Both the position numbers and the translations under genes were made by a program. This document shows positions 26,168-39,401 of a stretch of 64,000 bases of DNA, in pieces. This stretch comes from Clostridiaceae bacterium (GTDB lineage: Bacteria > Bacillota > Clostridia > Peptostreptococcales > Natronincolaceae), in contig JAHDLO010000010.1 of the NCBI GenBank assembly GCA_018432235.1, positions 434,001-498,000 of the forward strand, written 5' to 3'. Within the stretch, counting starts at the first letter, position 1. Each line of letters starts with the position of its first letter. The notes below the pieces were generated by a model, which was not told the DNA's origin, searched no databases, and saw only the letters and a program-made list of their open reading frames with translations.

Positions 26168-26572
26168 TTATCTCTTTTGAGCTACATTGATCCGATTTAA
26201 AGCTTTATTTAATGCTATTTCAGCCCTCATTGTGTCAATTTCGCCGCCGGGGGCCTTCAAACGAGTCTCTGCTCTTTCCTTAGCCTTTTCAGCACGATTA
26301 AGATCAATTTCTTCAGGCCATTCTGCAGCATCGGTCATAATTACTGTTTTAGCACGCTCTACATAAACAAAGCCACCCGCAATAGCGGCTTCCCTAGTAG
26401 TTCCTTCACTCTTAAGCTTTATAATACCTACGCTTAAAGGCGTTACCAATGGGATGTGGTTTCTTAAAATACCCATATCCCCATCGATGGTACGAACTAC
26501 TGCCATCTCTATTTCTTCATCGAAGAAAGTTTTTGTAGGGGTTATTATCTGGAGATGAAACTTTGAAGCCAT
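26168..26572 (-). CDS. atpC: ATP synthase F1 subunit epsilon
   Basis: A 134-residue epsilon subunit, linking the gamma shaft to the c ring and able to inhibit ATP hydrolysis. The beta-sandwich part (FHLQIITPTKTFFDEEIEMAV, GDMGILRNHIPLVTPL) is followed by the helical hairpin with LNRAEKAKERAE. The AGGTG site overlapping the atpD stop favours ATG 26572. It is the last gene of the atp operon, closed by a bidirectional terminator. Confidence 0.97.
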   Translation of the reverse strand: MASKFHLQIITPTKTFFDEEIEMAVVRTIDGDMGILRNHIPLVTPLSVGIIKLKSEGTTREAAIAGGFVYVERAKTVIMTDAAEWPEEIDLNRAEKAKERAETRLKAPGGEIDTMRAEIALNKALNRINVAQKR

Positions 26573-26581
26573 CTCAATCAC

Positions 26582-27979
<1,398 letters not shown>

Positions 27980-28009
27980 TTAACCTCCTTTTGCAGCAAG
28001 CTGAATATA

Positions 28010-28146
28010 GAATTAATAATTAAGAATTAGAGTTTTGAATAAATTATTAGAGCATAATTCTTAATCAAAAACTTGTCATTCCTTTACTGCTTTCTTATTA
28101 CGCTTTTGAATTTTGCATTTCACTATTCACTATTCGTTATTCACTA
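28010..28146. repeat. TTCACTATTC-type intergenic element, copy 3, inside the atp operon
   Basis: It runs from AATTAATAATTAAGAATTAG to CACTATTCACTATTCGTTATTCACTATT, abutting the atpG stop codon. It sits between atpG and atpD, so it must be transcribed as part of the operon mRNA unless a second promoter serves atpD. Confidence 0.75.
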
Positions 28147-29007
28147 TTATTTTAGCGCTTCTGCTCCACCAACGATTTCTGCAATCTCTTGAGTGATAGA
28201 AGCCTGTCTAGCTCTGTTATACTGAAGCTTTAACGAGCTGATCATTTCCTCAGCATTGTCAGTGGCATTTTCCATCGCTACCCTTCTGGCTGCCTGTTCA
28301 CTGGTGGCAGATTCCACCATTGCACCATAGATCATGCTGTCAATATACTTCGGCACCAGATAATCCAGGACCACCTCAGGTGAGGGCTCATAGGTTATAT
28401 TGGTTCTCTTTGCTTCACCATTGCCAACGGCATCAACCTCTAAGGGTAGCAGTCTGATGACCTTTTGCTTTTGGTTAATGGTACTGATAAATTCGGTATA
28501 TACCAAATACACCTCGTCCACCAGCTCCTGCTTATACAAATCCATGCTTAATCTGCCTATTTTTTGCGCAACTGTAAAGGATGGATTTTCTGACACATGA
28601 ACAAACTCACCGTCCAGGTCATAATGTCGCTTTTTAAAGAAATCTCTACCCTTTGTTCCTACTGCAATCACAGACTTTCTGGGCTTTTCCTCCATATGAC
28701 TGATGGCAGCCTTGATGATATTGGAGTTATAGCCTCCTGCAAGGCCTCTATCTGCAGTGATAACAACATATCCGGTTTTCTTTATTTCTCTAGAGGTTAG
28801 GTATTCATGCTTTATACCCTTTGTATTTTGCACAATGTCTCTGATGGTGTCACCCATAGTCTCGAAATAATATTTCGTCTTCTCCAAGCTTTCCTTAGCC
28901 TTTCGAAGCTTTGCAGAGGACACCAGCTCCATTGCTTTAGTAATTTGCTTTGTGCTATTAACACTCTTGATACGTCTTTTTATATCCCGCATTCCAAGTC
29001 CAGCCAA
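28147..29007 (-). CDS. atpG: ATP synthase F1 subunit gamma
   Basis: A 286-residue gamma subunit, the rotating central stalk. The N-terminal helix (RDIKRRIKSVNSTKQITKAM, ELVSSAKLRKA) and the C-terminal helix (MENATDNAEEMISSLKLQYN, RARQASITQEIAEIVGGA) that pass through the alpha3beta3 ring are conserved. The start is TTG 29007 with GGGAGGTGAG in front. It lies 37 bases after atpA. Confidence 0.98.
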   Translation of the reverse strand: MAGLGMRDIKRRIKSVNSTKQITKAMELVSSAKLRKAKESLEKTKYYFETMGDTIRDIVQNTKGIKHEYLTSREIKKTGYVVITADRGLAGGYNSNIIKAAISHMEEKPRKSVIAVGTKGRDFFKKRHYDLDGEFVHVSENPSFTVAQKIGRLSMDLYKQELVDEVYLVYTEFISTINQKQKVIRLLPLEVDAVGNGEAKRTNITYEPSPEVVLDYLVPKYIDSMIYGAMVESATSEQAARRVAMENATDNAEEMISSLKLQYNRARQASITQEIAEIVGGAEALK

Positions 29008-29044
29008 AATCTCACCTCCCGGTTAAAGCAGCATAAGTAAAAAT

Positions 29045-31108
<2,064 letters not shown>

Positions 31109-31121
<13 letters not shown>

Positions 31122-31612
31122 GTAGCTTCCCCTACCTCATCAATAAATTCTTTGATCATCTTTTGATGAACATCGACGTTAAGCTCCTTTTCAATAACTT
31201 TAGAAGCCGCCAAAATGACCAAAGCTGCCATTTGATCCTTCATTTCATTCATTGCCTTTTGTCTTTCTCTTTGTATATCATTATTTGCCTTTTCAGCAAT
31301 CTTTTGCGCCTCTTCCTGCGCCTTTTTAACGATTTCATCACCTCGTTGTTCAGCTCGTTTAGACGCATCCCGGATGATTTCATTTCTTTCTTCCTTAATA
31401 TTATCAAGCTTCTCCTGATAGGATGCTAAAACTGCCTCAGCTTCCTTGCCCTTATTTACAGCTTCATTCATAGCATCCTCAATGCTTTTGGTTCGATTGT
31501 CCATAAAGCTTCTGGTTGGCTTGTATAAGTATTTCTTCAATATAAAGAAGATAATCAAGGTATTAACTAGCTGGAACACAAAGGTCCAGCCAAAACTCAC
31601 TAATCCTTCCAT
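31109..31612 (-). CDS. atpF: ATP synthase Fo subunit b
   Basis: A 167-residue peripheral stalk subunit: an N-terminal membrane helix (FGWTFVFQLVNTLIIFFILK) followed by a long, strongly charged coiled coil to the end. A single b gene is present, so the stalk is presumably a homodimer. GGAGGCAG precedes the ATG. A 144-base gap separates it from atpE. Confidence 0.97.
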
Positions 31613-31756
31613 AATACTGCCTCCTTTCCATCAGTTTACAGGGGAGTGAAGATCATACTCCCTTGCTTTTCAATATTAGGCATAGCCTAAGATTGTGGAA
31701 ATAGTTATAATTGCAGTCTTCAACTACAACAAAATCCACTAGTTGCTAAGATTTTG

Positions 31757-32038
<282 letters not shown>

Positions 32039-32108
32039 TCATAATCATTGTTTTTTATTTTTTCTATTAATAAACTAAAATAGAAACACAAATATTATTA
32101 ACTAAGCA

Positions 32109-32813
32109 TCAATCATATGCATTGCCGATAAATACCATCGACAGCATAATAAAGATAAATGATTGAATCAGACCTGCAAAGACATCGAAATACAGATGTA
32201 AAAATGCTGGTATACCAACCTGTAATATAGGAGCAAAGCTAAGTCCTATAGCGGCAGAGGCAGAGGCCAAACCGTTGTATATTAGGGCCATGATAATCAT
32301 TCCCCCGACTATATTTCCAAATAGACGGAAAGCAAGTGATATCGGCAATGCCAGTTCTCCGATAATATTTAGCGGCAGCATAAATGCCATTGGTTCTAAA
32401 TAACCCTTTGCATAGGTTAAAGGACCCTTTTTGGTAATTCCATTGAAATGAATGATGAAAAAGGTTAGCATTGCTAATGCAAAGGTTGTATTCAGGTCTG
32501 CTGTGGGGGGACGTAAGCCAAATAATCCAAGTAGATTGGAAAAAGCCAGCAGCAGAAAAAGTGTCAGCATATATGGGGCATAGACCATCTTCTTTTCTCC
32601 CATTGTCTGTTTAGTGAAGCTAGTTAAAACATCAACTAAGGTCTCAACCACATTTTGTATGCCTCTTGGTACGGCTTCAAACTTGCGAGTAGCAATAACT
32701 GCAAATAGCGTTAATACCGCCATTATAATCCAGGTGTTCACTACTGTTTCCGTAACAGGAATACCATCGAACAATGGAATCTCGAATAAAATTTTAGCAC
32801 CAAAACCTTCCAT
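32109..32813 (-). CDS. atpB: ATP synthase Fo subunit a
   Basis: A 234-residue membrane stator subunit providing the ion half-channels. The essential arginine lies in ISLAFRLFGNIVGGM; the C-terminal helix has HLYFDVFAGLIQSFIF. About five to six membrane helices are visible. The start codon overlaps the atpI stop (TAATG), so the two are translationally coupled. Confidence 0.97.
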   Translation of the reverse strand: MEGFGAKILFEIPLFDGIPVTETVVNTWIIMAVLTLFAVIATRKFEAVPRGIQNVVETLVDVLTSFTKQTMGEKKMVYAPYMLTLFLLLAFSNLLGLFGLRPPTADLNTTFALAMLTFFIIHFNGITKKGPLTYAKGYLEPMAFMLPLNIIGELALPISLAFRLFGNIVGGMIIMALIYNGLASASAAIGLSFAPILQVGIPAFLHLYFDVFAGLIQSFIFIMLSMVFIGNAYD

Positions 32814-33220
32814 TATTTATCCTCCTTTCTTTTAAATATGTTAAAAAAGAATTGCCGATTGCTAAATAGTTCTGTCTTTAAAATTACCAATTTTATTGAA
32901 AATAAACCTGCTAATGTTCCTATCGTGTTGAGCTGTTCAGACTTAATAGAAACATAGAGAACTATTCCTGTAATTACCATCCTTATCATATACCTAGAAG
33001 CGGCATAGGCCTGTGCCTGATGGGGTTGCATACGTACTGCCTTTACCAAAGTCAGATATAATAATCGGAAATTTAAAAAAGCTATAGTGCCTCCAAAGAA
33101 TATACCATATATAAAAGCAATGGGATTTTCAAAGATAAAATACCCGATGAAGGCTACGATCACATTTAATATTATGGTACCCTTCAGCGTCCTGACGTTT
33201 GTTTCCTTAACGGTTTCCAC
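32813..33220 (-). CDS. atpI: ATP synthase subunit I
   Basis: A small membrane protein of about 135 residues with four hydrophobic segments, matching AtpI, which assists c-ring assembly in several bacteria including Na+-ATPase operons. The GGAAGTG site suggests the GTG at 33220, although an upstream GTG at 33241 is possible. The stop overlaps the atpB start by one base. Confidence 0.85.
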   Translation of the reverse strand: METVKETNVRTLKGTIILNVIVAFIGYFIFENPIAFIYGIFFGGTIAFLNFRLLYLTLVKAVRMQPHQAQAYAASRYMIRMVITGIVLYVSIKSEQLNTIGTLAGLFSIKLVILKTELFSNRQFFFNIFKRKEDK

Positions 33221-33497
33221 AGCTTCACTTCCTTTGATCACTCAAAAGCTCTATTTAGTTATACTACCATTTTACATGAGATTGAACACTAATCCTTTAG
33301 TACCTAATTCTAGGGTTTTGCATATTGTTTTCAAATCATTTTGCTATCCTTTTATAGGCATCAATCTAGCCTTGCATACATTGTTCTTTCATGTAAGAAA
33401 AGGTTGTCATCCCAGGCACTTCGTTGCTTTAGCAGGGTGCACCATGCATCATGATCAACCCTTTATTTAGCATACTAATATAGCTGCTACGTCAAAG

Positions 33498-33713
33498 CTA
33501 CGATTTCTTCTTACCTCCTGCAAACTTAAAAAGCGTAATAAAGGCGACAATTATGCCGATAAAAATAAAAGCAAACAAAAATATTGGCTGAGAGTTAAAT
33601 TGGCTATCCAGCCATCTTCCAAGATAGACTCCCCCAATAATAGGCGCCAGCATAGAAATTCCTATTTGGCTTAATAAAGCTAAGTTAGACAGCATGTCGA
33701 ACCTTTTTGCCAT
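33498..33713 (-). CDS. atpZ: AtpZ/AtpI family protein
   Basis: A 71-residue protein with two membrane helices and the AtpZ pattern SNLALLSQIGISMLAPIIGG then YLGRWLD. It is the first gene of the atp operon. Family members have been linked to cation uptake or c-ring assembly; the exact role here is not known. GAGGGGAATAATA precedes ATG 33713, five codons inside the longest frame. A 277-base gap to atpI contains no supported gene. Confidence 0.85.
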   Translation of the reverse strand: MAKRFDMLSNLALLSQIGISMLAPIIGGVYLGRWLDSQFNSQPIFLFAFIFIGIIVAFITLFKFAGGKKKS

Positions 33714-33977
33714 TATTATTCCCCTCATTAAAGCAATGCTTTTGTTTATTATTTAACGATGTGTGTTTTTATTCCAAATTTTCTGCATATTGTGCATGAA
33801 AATCACCACTTCAAAGCTGGTGTTCATTTTTTGTATCCATTATTAACCAGCTATTTCAATTATTGCACAATACTTGTTATTCGACAACCCTCAATAATAT
33901 CCTCTTTTTTGTATACAAAATATATTAGATTTTAAAAAACATATTTCAATTTGTTAATAAATAAACCGATTTATTCT

Positions 33978-35132
33978 TTATTCACCCCAAGGAAATTCAG
34001 GTTTATCCTTAACAAAACCATGCATATACAATAGACACTGGACAATTCTTTCACAAGCCCTACCATCGCCATAAGGATTTACCGCATTGGCCATTTGGTC
34101 ATAGCTTTCCTTATTTTCCAACAGCTCTGAAACTGCCTCTACAATTTTCCTCTGCTGAACGCCTACTACCCTTACAGTTCCAGCCTCAACTGCCTCTGGT
34201 CGTTCTGTTTCCTCCCTCAGCACCAGTATTGGCTTCCCTAATGCAGGTGCTTCCTCTTGAATGCCACCGGAATCCGTCAGTATCAAATATGCTTTATTTA
34301 ATAGGTTTGCAAAGGGCTCATAATCCAGAGGCTCTATGATGTGCAAATTGTCCAGCCCCAATAAAAGCTCATCCGCTAAAACACGTATTGAAGGATTCAT
34401 ATGTATTGGATAAATGATTTCAACATCCTTATGGCTCTTGGCAATTTCCCTTACTGCCTTAAATATGCCCACCATAGGCTCTCCCCAGTTCTCTCTTCTA
34501 TGGCAGGTCATGACAATGACTCGTTTTTCCTCATAGTCCAGCTGATTCAAAAGTGCTTCCTTAAAGCAGTAATCCGTCTTGATCATAGACAGCAACGCAT
34601 CGATAACTGTATTACCGGTGACGAATATATTCTCCTCAGCATAGCCCTCCCTCAGGAGATTTTGATAATTACTCATGGTAGGTGCAAAATGATAATTAGC
34701 TAAAACGCCGGCAAGCCTTCTATTCATCTCCTCCGGATATGGCGAATAAATGTTTCCGCTTCTTAAGCCCGCCTCAACATGCCCTATCTTTATCTTTTGA
34801 TAAAAGGCAGCCAGAGCACCGATAAAGGTGGTGGAGGTATCGCCATGAACCAAAACCACATCAGGCCTCTCCTTCTCAAAGACCCCCTCCATGCCCTTAA
34901 GTATTGCTATATTGATATCTGCTATTGTTTGACCATGCTTCATAATATTCAGGTCGTAATCAGGCTTTATATCAAACAGTCTTAAAACCATATCCAGCAT
35001 TTCCCTATGCTGAGCCGTAACACACACTACGCTTTCAATTTCTTTAGTCCTTTCCAGAGACTTGACCAGGGGTGCCATTTTTATGGCCTCCGGTCTTGTG
35101 CCGAAAATAGTCATAACCTTGAGACGCTCCAC
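33978..35132 (-). CDS. wecB: UDP-N-acetylglucosamine 2-epimerase (non-hydrolysing)
   Basis: A 384-residue epimerase converting UDP-GlcNAc to UDP-ManNAc for wall polymer or capsule synthesis. The N-terminal FGTRPEAIKMAPLV loop, VHGDTSTTF, HVEAGLRSGN, TCHRRENWG and DSGGIQEEAPALGKP are family hallmarks. The start is GTG 35132 with AGGAGGAG upstream. It lies downstream of a WecA/TagO-type gene, suggesting a teichoic acid or glycan branch. Confidence 0.96.
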   Translation of the reverse strand: MERLKVMTIFGTRPEAIKMAPLVKSLERTKEIESVVCVTAQHREMLDMVLRLFDIKPDYDLNIMKHGQTIADINIAILKGMEGVFEKERPDVVLVHGDTSTTFIGALAAFYQKIKIGHVEAGLRSGNIYSPYPEEMNRRLAGVLANYHFAPTMSNYQNLLREGYAEENIFVTGNTVIDALLSMIKTDYCFKEALLNQLDYEEKRVIVMTCHRRENWGEPMVGIFKAVREIAKSHKDVEIIYPIHMNPSIRVLADELLLGLDNLHIIEPLDYEPFANLLNKAYLILTDSGGIQEEAPALGKPILVLREETERPEAVEAGTVRVVGVQQRKIVEAVSELLENKESYDQMANAVNPYGDGRACERIVQCLLYMHGFVKDKPEFPWGE

Positions 35133-35464
35133 ACCTACTCCTCCTCTTCTTGCTTGAACAGTATAAGGGAGGCTTTCCCTTAACAGCTCTCATTTCATAG
35201 AAAAAACACTCCTCTATGACATAACATTTTTGTCTAAAGTAGTACAAGCCTTTTTTCAGAATTGCTTATATTTTTCACATAATCATAATCAATATTTTAC
35301 CACATTTTAAACCAAATATTAGCAAGAATTATTTTACAAAAAAATAATCACCTGTCCAATTATTAACAAATCCTAATTAGGTAAAATATAGTTTATCCCT
35401 ATTATTTATTCATTGCCCAGATAATTTTAAAAGCGGCAGTGATTGTATCACTACCGCTGTCTGG
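35133..35464. other. Intergenic region between wecA and wecB
   Basis: A 332-base AT-rich stretch containing a hairpin after wecA (35429-35458) and presumably the wecB promoter. No gene is supported. Confidence 0.55.
35429..35458 (-). terminator. Hairpin after wecA
   Basis: A 12-base-pair stem (35447-35458 with 35432-35443, one G-T pair, loop ACA) with only a short T run (TTTTAAAATT). It begins six bases after the wecA stop and is a probable but imperfect terminator. Confidence 0.6.
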
Positions 35465-36502
35465 CTACATATTTGCTTTTCTTTCCTCATTCTTTTTCAT
35501 GAGTCCTATTCTCACCGCTCCCAGCAGTACTATTGTTGCTATAATAAGGAGCACTTGATATGCTGTCATCTTACTGGATTCTGATATGAAGACTGCACTT
35601 CCTCCCAGAACGGCACTTATGAAATAGAGTACTAAAACTGTTTGCTTTTGTGAGAGGCCATGCTCCAGAAGCTTATGATGCAAATGCCCTTTATCAGCCT
35701 CCATAATCGGCCTTTTATTGACCAGCCTTCTGATGATGGCAAAGGCCGTATCAAATACCGGAACCCCGAGAGCTAGTATAGGTATGGCTACAGCAAGGGT
35801 TGTGGCGCTTTTTATAAGGCCCTCCACCGAAATCGTCGCCAATAAAAAACCAATCAGCAGTGATCCCGTATCCCCCATAAAAATCTGTGCGGGATTAAAA
35901 TTGTATGGCAGAAAGCCCAAAAGTCCTCCGGCCAGAATGATCAGCAGCATAGCGATATCTGCCGATTGCCCGTATGCCACATAGGCAAGGGAAAGGGCGG
36001 CGATAAAGGAAACCCCTGCTGCTAAGCCGTCTAATCCATCAATAAGATTTACAGTATTGGTGATACCAACAATCCAGAATACTGTTAGCGGTACACTTAA
36101 GGGCCCTAGTCCCATGTATCCGCTTTTGCTTAAGGCAAAGCTTATACCTTCAATTTTTACACCGCTATATACCACCACCAGCGCAGCAAGCACCTGTACT
36201 AAAAGCTTAAGCTTTGCTGATATTTGCTTGCAATCGTCTATTATGCCGATCGTCACTATCATTGTGGCCCCTATCAACAAACCAATCAATTCGGTTGAAA
36301 GCTCCAGTGTCAATAATGATGTAATTACAAAAGAAATATATATTGCAAGGCCGCCAAGCCTTGGCATGGGCTTTGTATGAACTCTTCTATTATCCTTTGG
36401 TATATCGATAGCTCCAATTTTGTAGGCTAACTTTTTAGCATAAGGAGTCAGTATATAGGATATTGCTAATGCAACCAGAAAAACAATCATAAATTTTTCC
36501 AT
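35465..36502 (-). CDS. wecA: UDP-GlcNAc:undecaprenyl-phosphate GlcNAc-1-phosphate transferase (WecA/TagO type)
   Basis: A 345-residue membrane glycosyltransferase with about ten helices. RRVHTKPMPRLGG near the N-terminus, the metal-binding NLIDGLDGLAAG, FMGDTGSLLIG and the cytoplasmic DKGHLHHKLLEHG (sugar specificity motif for GlcNAc) distinguish it from MraY. It starts lipid-linked wall polymer synthesis. GGAG precedes the ATG, and a hairpin follows the stop. Confidence 0.92.
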   Translation of the reverse strand: MEKFMIVFLVALAISYILTPYAKKLAYKIGAIDIPKDNRRVHTKPMPRLGGLAIYISFVITSLLTLELSTELIGLLIGATMIVTIGIIDDCKQISAKLKLLVQVLAALVVVYSGVKIEGISFALSKSGYMGLGPLSVPLTVFWIVGITNTVNLIDGLDGLAAGVSFIAALSLAYVAYGQSADIAMLLIILAGGLLGFLPYNFNPAQIFMGDTGSLLIGFLLATISVEGLIKSATTLAVAIPILALGVPVFDTAFAIIRRLVNKRPIMEADKGHLHHKLLEHGLSQKQTVLVLYFISAVLGGSAVFISESSKMTAYQVLLIIATIVLLGAVRIGLMKKNEERKANM

Positions 36503-36586
36503 TGTTCCACTCCTTGTTGAGTTTTGTTATCGTCTAAACTATTTTACACCAGTCTGCTTTAATATGCAATGTATGAAAATTCAACT

Positions 36587-37027
36587 TTACTCGAATTTTT
36601 CCAGCTGAATACCAGCTTCCTTTAGCATACTCAAGGAGAACTCATCGGGATAGCTGCCTCTAAAAACGACCCTTTCTATGCCGGCATTGATAAGAAGCTT
36701 ACTGCATAGAATACAGGGATTAATAGTGACATAAAGGGTAGCCCCCTGAATTTTGACACCATGAAGGGCTGCCTGAATTATGGCATTTTGCTCCGCATGT
36801 ATGCCTCTGCATAGCTCGTGCCTTTCTCCTGAAGGGACATTCATCTGCTGTCTTAAGCATCCGGTCTCCTCACAATGAGTTAACCCACTGGGAGCCCCAT
36901 TATAACCGCTGGCAAGAATTCTTTTATCCTTCACTATTATTGCCCCAACCTGTCTTCTTAAACAGGTTGAACGGTTTTTGGTAACCTCTGCCATCTCCAT
37001 AAAATATGCATCCCACGAAGGCCTCAT
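36587..37027 (-). CDS. dCMP deaminase family protein (ComEB-like)
   Basis: A 146-residue zinc deaminase. The active-site HAEQNAI and zinc-binding PCILCSK are intact, as is the extra CEETGCLR insertion that often carries a structural zinc in dCMP deaminases. It converts dCMP to dUMP for thymidylate synthesis. It lies between upp and wecA; other nucleotide genes nearby are upp and tdk. Confidence 0.92.
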   Translation of the reverse strand: MRPSWDAYFMEMAEVTKNRSTCLRRQVGAIIVKDKRILASGYNGAPSGLTHCEETGCLRQQMNVPSGERHELCRGIHAEQNAIIQAALHGVKIQGATLYVTINPCILCSKLLINAGIERVVFRGSYPDEFSLSMLKEAGIQLEKFE

Positions 37028-37156
37028 CAGCTTTCCCCCTTTAGTAATGACGCTGTTACATTACTAATTCTACCACAAATTAGGTGATTTGTTTCATTTG
37101 TCATAGAAATTTAATAAATCTTTTATTTTCAATAGTTTAGCATAGTTTAGCAGAAC

Positions 37157-37186
37157 AAAAAAAGAAAACATAGGGTCTCCCCTATG
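37157..37186 (-). terminator. Terminator of upp
   Basis: CATAGGG-GAGA-CCCTATG (37186-37169), then TTTTCTTTTTTT on the minus strand, 20 bases after the upp stop. Confidence 0.88.
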
Positions 37187-37206
37187 CTCTATGACGTAAA
37201 ATGATA

Positions 37207-37836
37207 TTACTTTGTTCCAAATAATCTGTCTCCAGCATCACCTAAGCCCGGTACAATATAAGCGTGGTCATTTAAGCATTCATCCACAGAAGCAACATAG
37301 ATGTCCACATCAGGATGAGCCTTCTGAACAGCTTGAATCCCCTCTGGTGAAGCAATTAAACAAACCAGCTTAATGTTTGTAGCCCCTTTGTCCTTAATAA
37401 ACCTGATGGCTGCCATTGCTGAGCCACCGGTAGCCAGCATAGGGTCCAGTACAATAAGATCTCTTTCTTCTATATCAGTAGGAAGCTTGCAATAGTATTC
37501 TACAGGCTCCAGGGTCTCGGGATCACGGTAAAGTCCTATATGTCCAACCTTAGCAGCCGGAATTAGCTTTAGCATACCGTCCACCATACCTAAGCCTGCT
37601 CTTAGTATTGGTATAATGCCCAATTTTTTGCCCGCAATCGCCTTTGACTTGGTGACACAGACCGGAGTTTCTATTTCAACCTCCTGTAGAGGTAAATCTC
37701 TGGTAATTTCATACCCCATTAGCATTGAGAGCTCCTTCACCAGGTCTCTAAAGTCCTTCGATCCGGTATTTTTATCCCTTATTAATGTCAATTTGTGCTG
37801 TATCAACGGATGATCTATAACGATTAATTTACCCAT
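37207..37836 (-). CDS. upp: Uracil phosphoribosyltransferase
   Basis: A 209-residue enzyme making UMP from uracil and [32 protein letters not shown], the PRPP loop [11 protein letters not shown] and the C-terminal [17 protein letters not shown] that closes over uracil are all present. GGAGGAG precedes the ATG. In B. subtilis upp likewise lies between the ywlF/rpiB region and the atp operon. Confidence 0.98.
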   Translation of the reverse strand: MGKLIVIDHPLIQHKLTLIRDKNTGSKDFRDLVKELSMLMGYEITRDLPLQEVEIETPVCVTKSKAIAGKKLGIIPILRAGLGMVDGMLKLIPAAKVGHIGLYRDPETLEPVEYYCKLPTDIEERDLIVLDPMLATGGSAMAAIRFIKDKGATNIKLVCLIASPEGIQAVQKAHPDVDIYVASVDECLNDHAYIVPGLGDAGDRLFGTK

Positions 37837-37936
37837 TGCAACTCCTCCTATACGCTTTAGTTTAATTTAAATCCGTAGCTTACGCCATAGCTTAAATTTT
37901 CATAGCAGCAAAAGCACCCACACTATCGAAGCATTG

Positions 37937-37995
37937 GCTATTCACTAAGCTTTTTCTTTTACACTATTAGCTATTCACTATTCACTATTCTCTAT
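37937..37995. repeat. TTCACTATTC-type intergenic element, copy 4
   Basis: Runs of GCTATTCACTA, a T-rich spacer and CTATTCACTATTCACTATTC, overlapping the region immediately after the rpiB stop at 37985. Confidence 0.7.
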
Positions 37996-38449
37996 CGTTT
38001 CCCCTGCTGTACTTTTTCTCTATCTCAGTGATTAAGTCTACCCTATTCTTATGCCTTCCCCCTTGGAATTCCGTACCCAGCCAAATATCTACAATTTCAA
38101 GCGCAAGGCCAGGCCCGGTTACCCTTCCTCCCAATGCGATGATATTTGCATCATTATGCTGTCTTGTGGCCTTTGCTGTAAAGCAATCGCCAACTAATGC
38201 ACATCTAATTCCCGGAATTTTGTTGGCAGCTATGGATATGCCCACACCTGTTCCGCATACCAAAATACCTCTGTCATAGGCTCCGGCTGCAACGGCCTCT
38301 CCAACCGCCAGTGCAAATCTGGGATAGTCGCAGGAGTCTGTAGTGCTTGTTCCAAAATCCTCAAGCTCATAGCCCCGCTGCTGTAAATGTGCCTTTATTA
38401 ATTCCTTAAGCTCATAACCTCCGTGGTCGCTTCCTAAAGCAATCCTCAT
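37985..38449 (-). CDS. rpiB: Ribose 5-phosphate isomerase B
   Basis: A 154-residue RpiB/LacAB-family enzyme interconverting ribose 5-phosphate and ribulose 5-phosphate. The N-terminal GSDHGGYELKELIK, active-site CGTGVGISIAANK and HNDANIIALGGR are conserved. GGGGTG precedes the ATG. The order rpiB-ywlE-ywlC matches Bacillus. Confidence 0.96.
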   Translation of the reverse strand: MRIALGSDHGGYELKELIKAHLQQRGYELEDFGTSTTDSCDYPRFALAVGEAVAAGAYDRGILVCGTGVGISIAANKIPGIRCALVGDCFTAKATRQHNDANIIALGGRVTGPGLALEIVDIWLGTEFQGGRHKNRVDLITEIEKKYSRGNDRE

Positions 38450-38543
38450 TGGTACACCCCACTCTCTATAATCACAAACCTACATAATATTCTATATTAA
38501 AATGCGAAATCCTTCAATTTTTTTATTTTTATTTAATATTTTT

Positions 38544-38564
38544 TTAGTTTAGGAAATTGAATAT
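38544..38564. repeat. 21-base dispersed repeat, copy 2
   Basis: Identical to 2440-2460. It lies between rpiB and ywlE in a 225-base spacer that otherwise shows no gene. Confidence 0.5.
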
Positions 38565-38674
38565 TACTATGGGAGCGCATAATTCAATGAATTAGCCCGT
38601 GGGACACTAAGCAGAAAGCTTTTAACTTTTCATATACATTCTGCTCAGCTTTGATATGCCATATCCTCAGTTAC

Positions 38675-39385
38675 TTAGCTATTAAAGTAATCCTCAGCTT
38701 TAAGCTTTTTTACCAGCTGAGTCAATATATCTTCTATTTCCTTTGCGGTCCTTCTGTATACCTCCAACGGCTGCCCAAAGGGATCTATGATGTCCGGCTG
38801 AGGCATACTGTCCTTCAGCTGCTGCAGAGTTCTTTCAAAATCCTGTATTTCATGCCTGAACTCCTCCTCGATGGCGGCTACCTCTTTATCTATTAATTTT
38901 AATTCCCGCAGTAGGTCGTCTCTTTTATTTTTCAACTCATTCAACCTTTTTGCATTCTTCATTAAGAATTCCTGCTTCTTTAATTCTATCTCTTTATATA
39001 CATCATTCATTTCATCCAGTATGTCATCGGTATTTTTACCTGTCGCAACGTACTCCCTAAGAGTAAAGACCTTTCCAGCCGCCTCCGGACAAATACTTAA
39101 TACCGTATTTTTATGATTAGCTGTCATTGTCAATACAATATCCGCCCCTTTGACCAGCTCTTTAGTTAAGGGGGTGGCCTTATGTTTGCATAGGGAAATC
39201 CCGTATTCCTCCATTATTTTGATGGCCTGAGGAGAGGCCTTTTCGCCCTTCATCACACCTGTTCCAGCAGAAATTACCTTTATATTGGGCTTTCCCTCCA
39301 GTTTTTCTACCATGCTTCTGAAAAGAGCCTCAGCCATGCTGCTTCGACAGGTGTTACCGGTACAAACAAATAATATAGTTTTCAT
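38675..39385 (-). CDS. ywlE: YwlE-type low-molecular-weight phosphatase with coiled-coil insertion
   Basis: A 236-residue protein, about 80 residues longer than typical YwlE. The N-terminal P-loop CTGNTCRSS contains the nucleophile Cys8, Arg14 and Thr12, the threonine that in B. subtilis YwlE favours phospho-arginine. The fold continues to VFTLREYVATG (about residue 115). A strongly charged coiled-coil stretch (about 120-195) then precedes the general-acid motif DPFGQPLEVYRRT at 201. ATG 39385 is favoured by GGGAAGTGAT upstream. It sits between ywlC and rpiB as in Bacillus. Confidence 0.9.
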   Translation of the reverse strand: MKTILFVCTGNTCRSSMAEALFRSMVEKLEGKPNIKVISAGTGVMKGEKASPQAIKIMEEYGISLCKHKATPLTKELVKGADIVLTMTANHKNTVLSICPEAAGKVFTLREYVATGKNTDDILDEMNDVYKEIELKKQEFLMKNAKRLNELKNKRDDLLRELKLIDKEVAAIEEEFRHEIQDFERTLQQLKDSMPQPDIIDPFGQPLEVYRRTAKEIEDILTQLVKKLKAEDYFNS

Positions 39386-39401
39386 ACCATCACTTCCCTT
39401 T

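Noticed and set aside
33290..33480. Weak inverted repeat and short frames between atpI and atpZ
   Set aside because: Stems are short and mismatched (GGTTG/CAACC with bulges); no gene-like signal.
33800..33835. CACCA/TGGTG hairpin downstream of wecB
   Set aside because: Only five pairs with a weak T tract on the minus strand and about 140 bases from the stop; not strong enough to list as a terminator.
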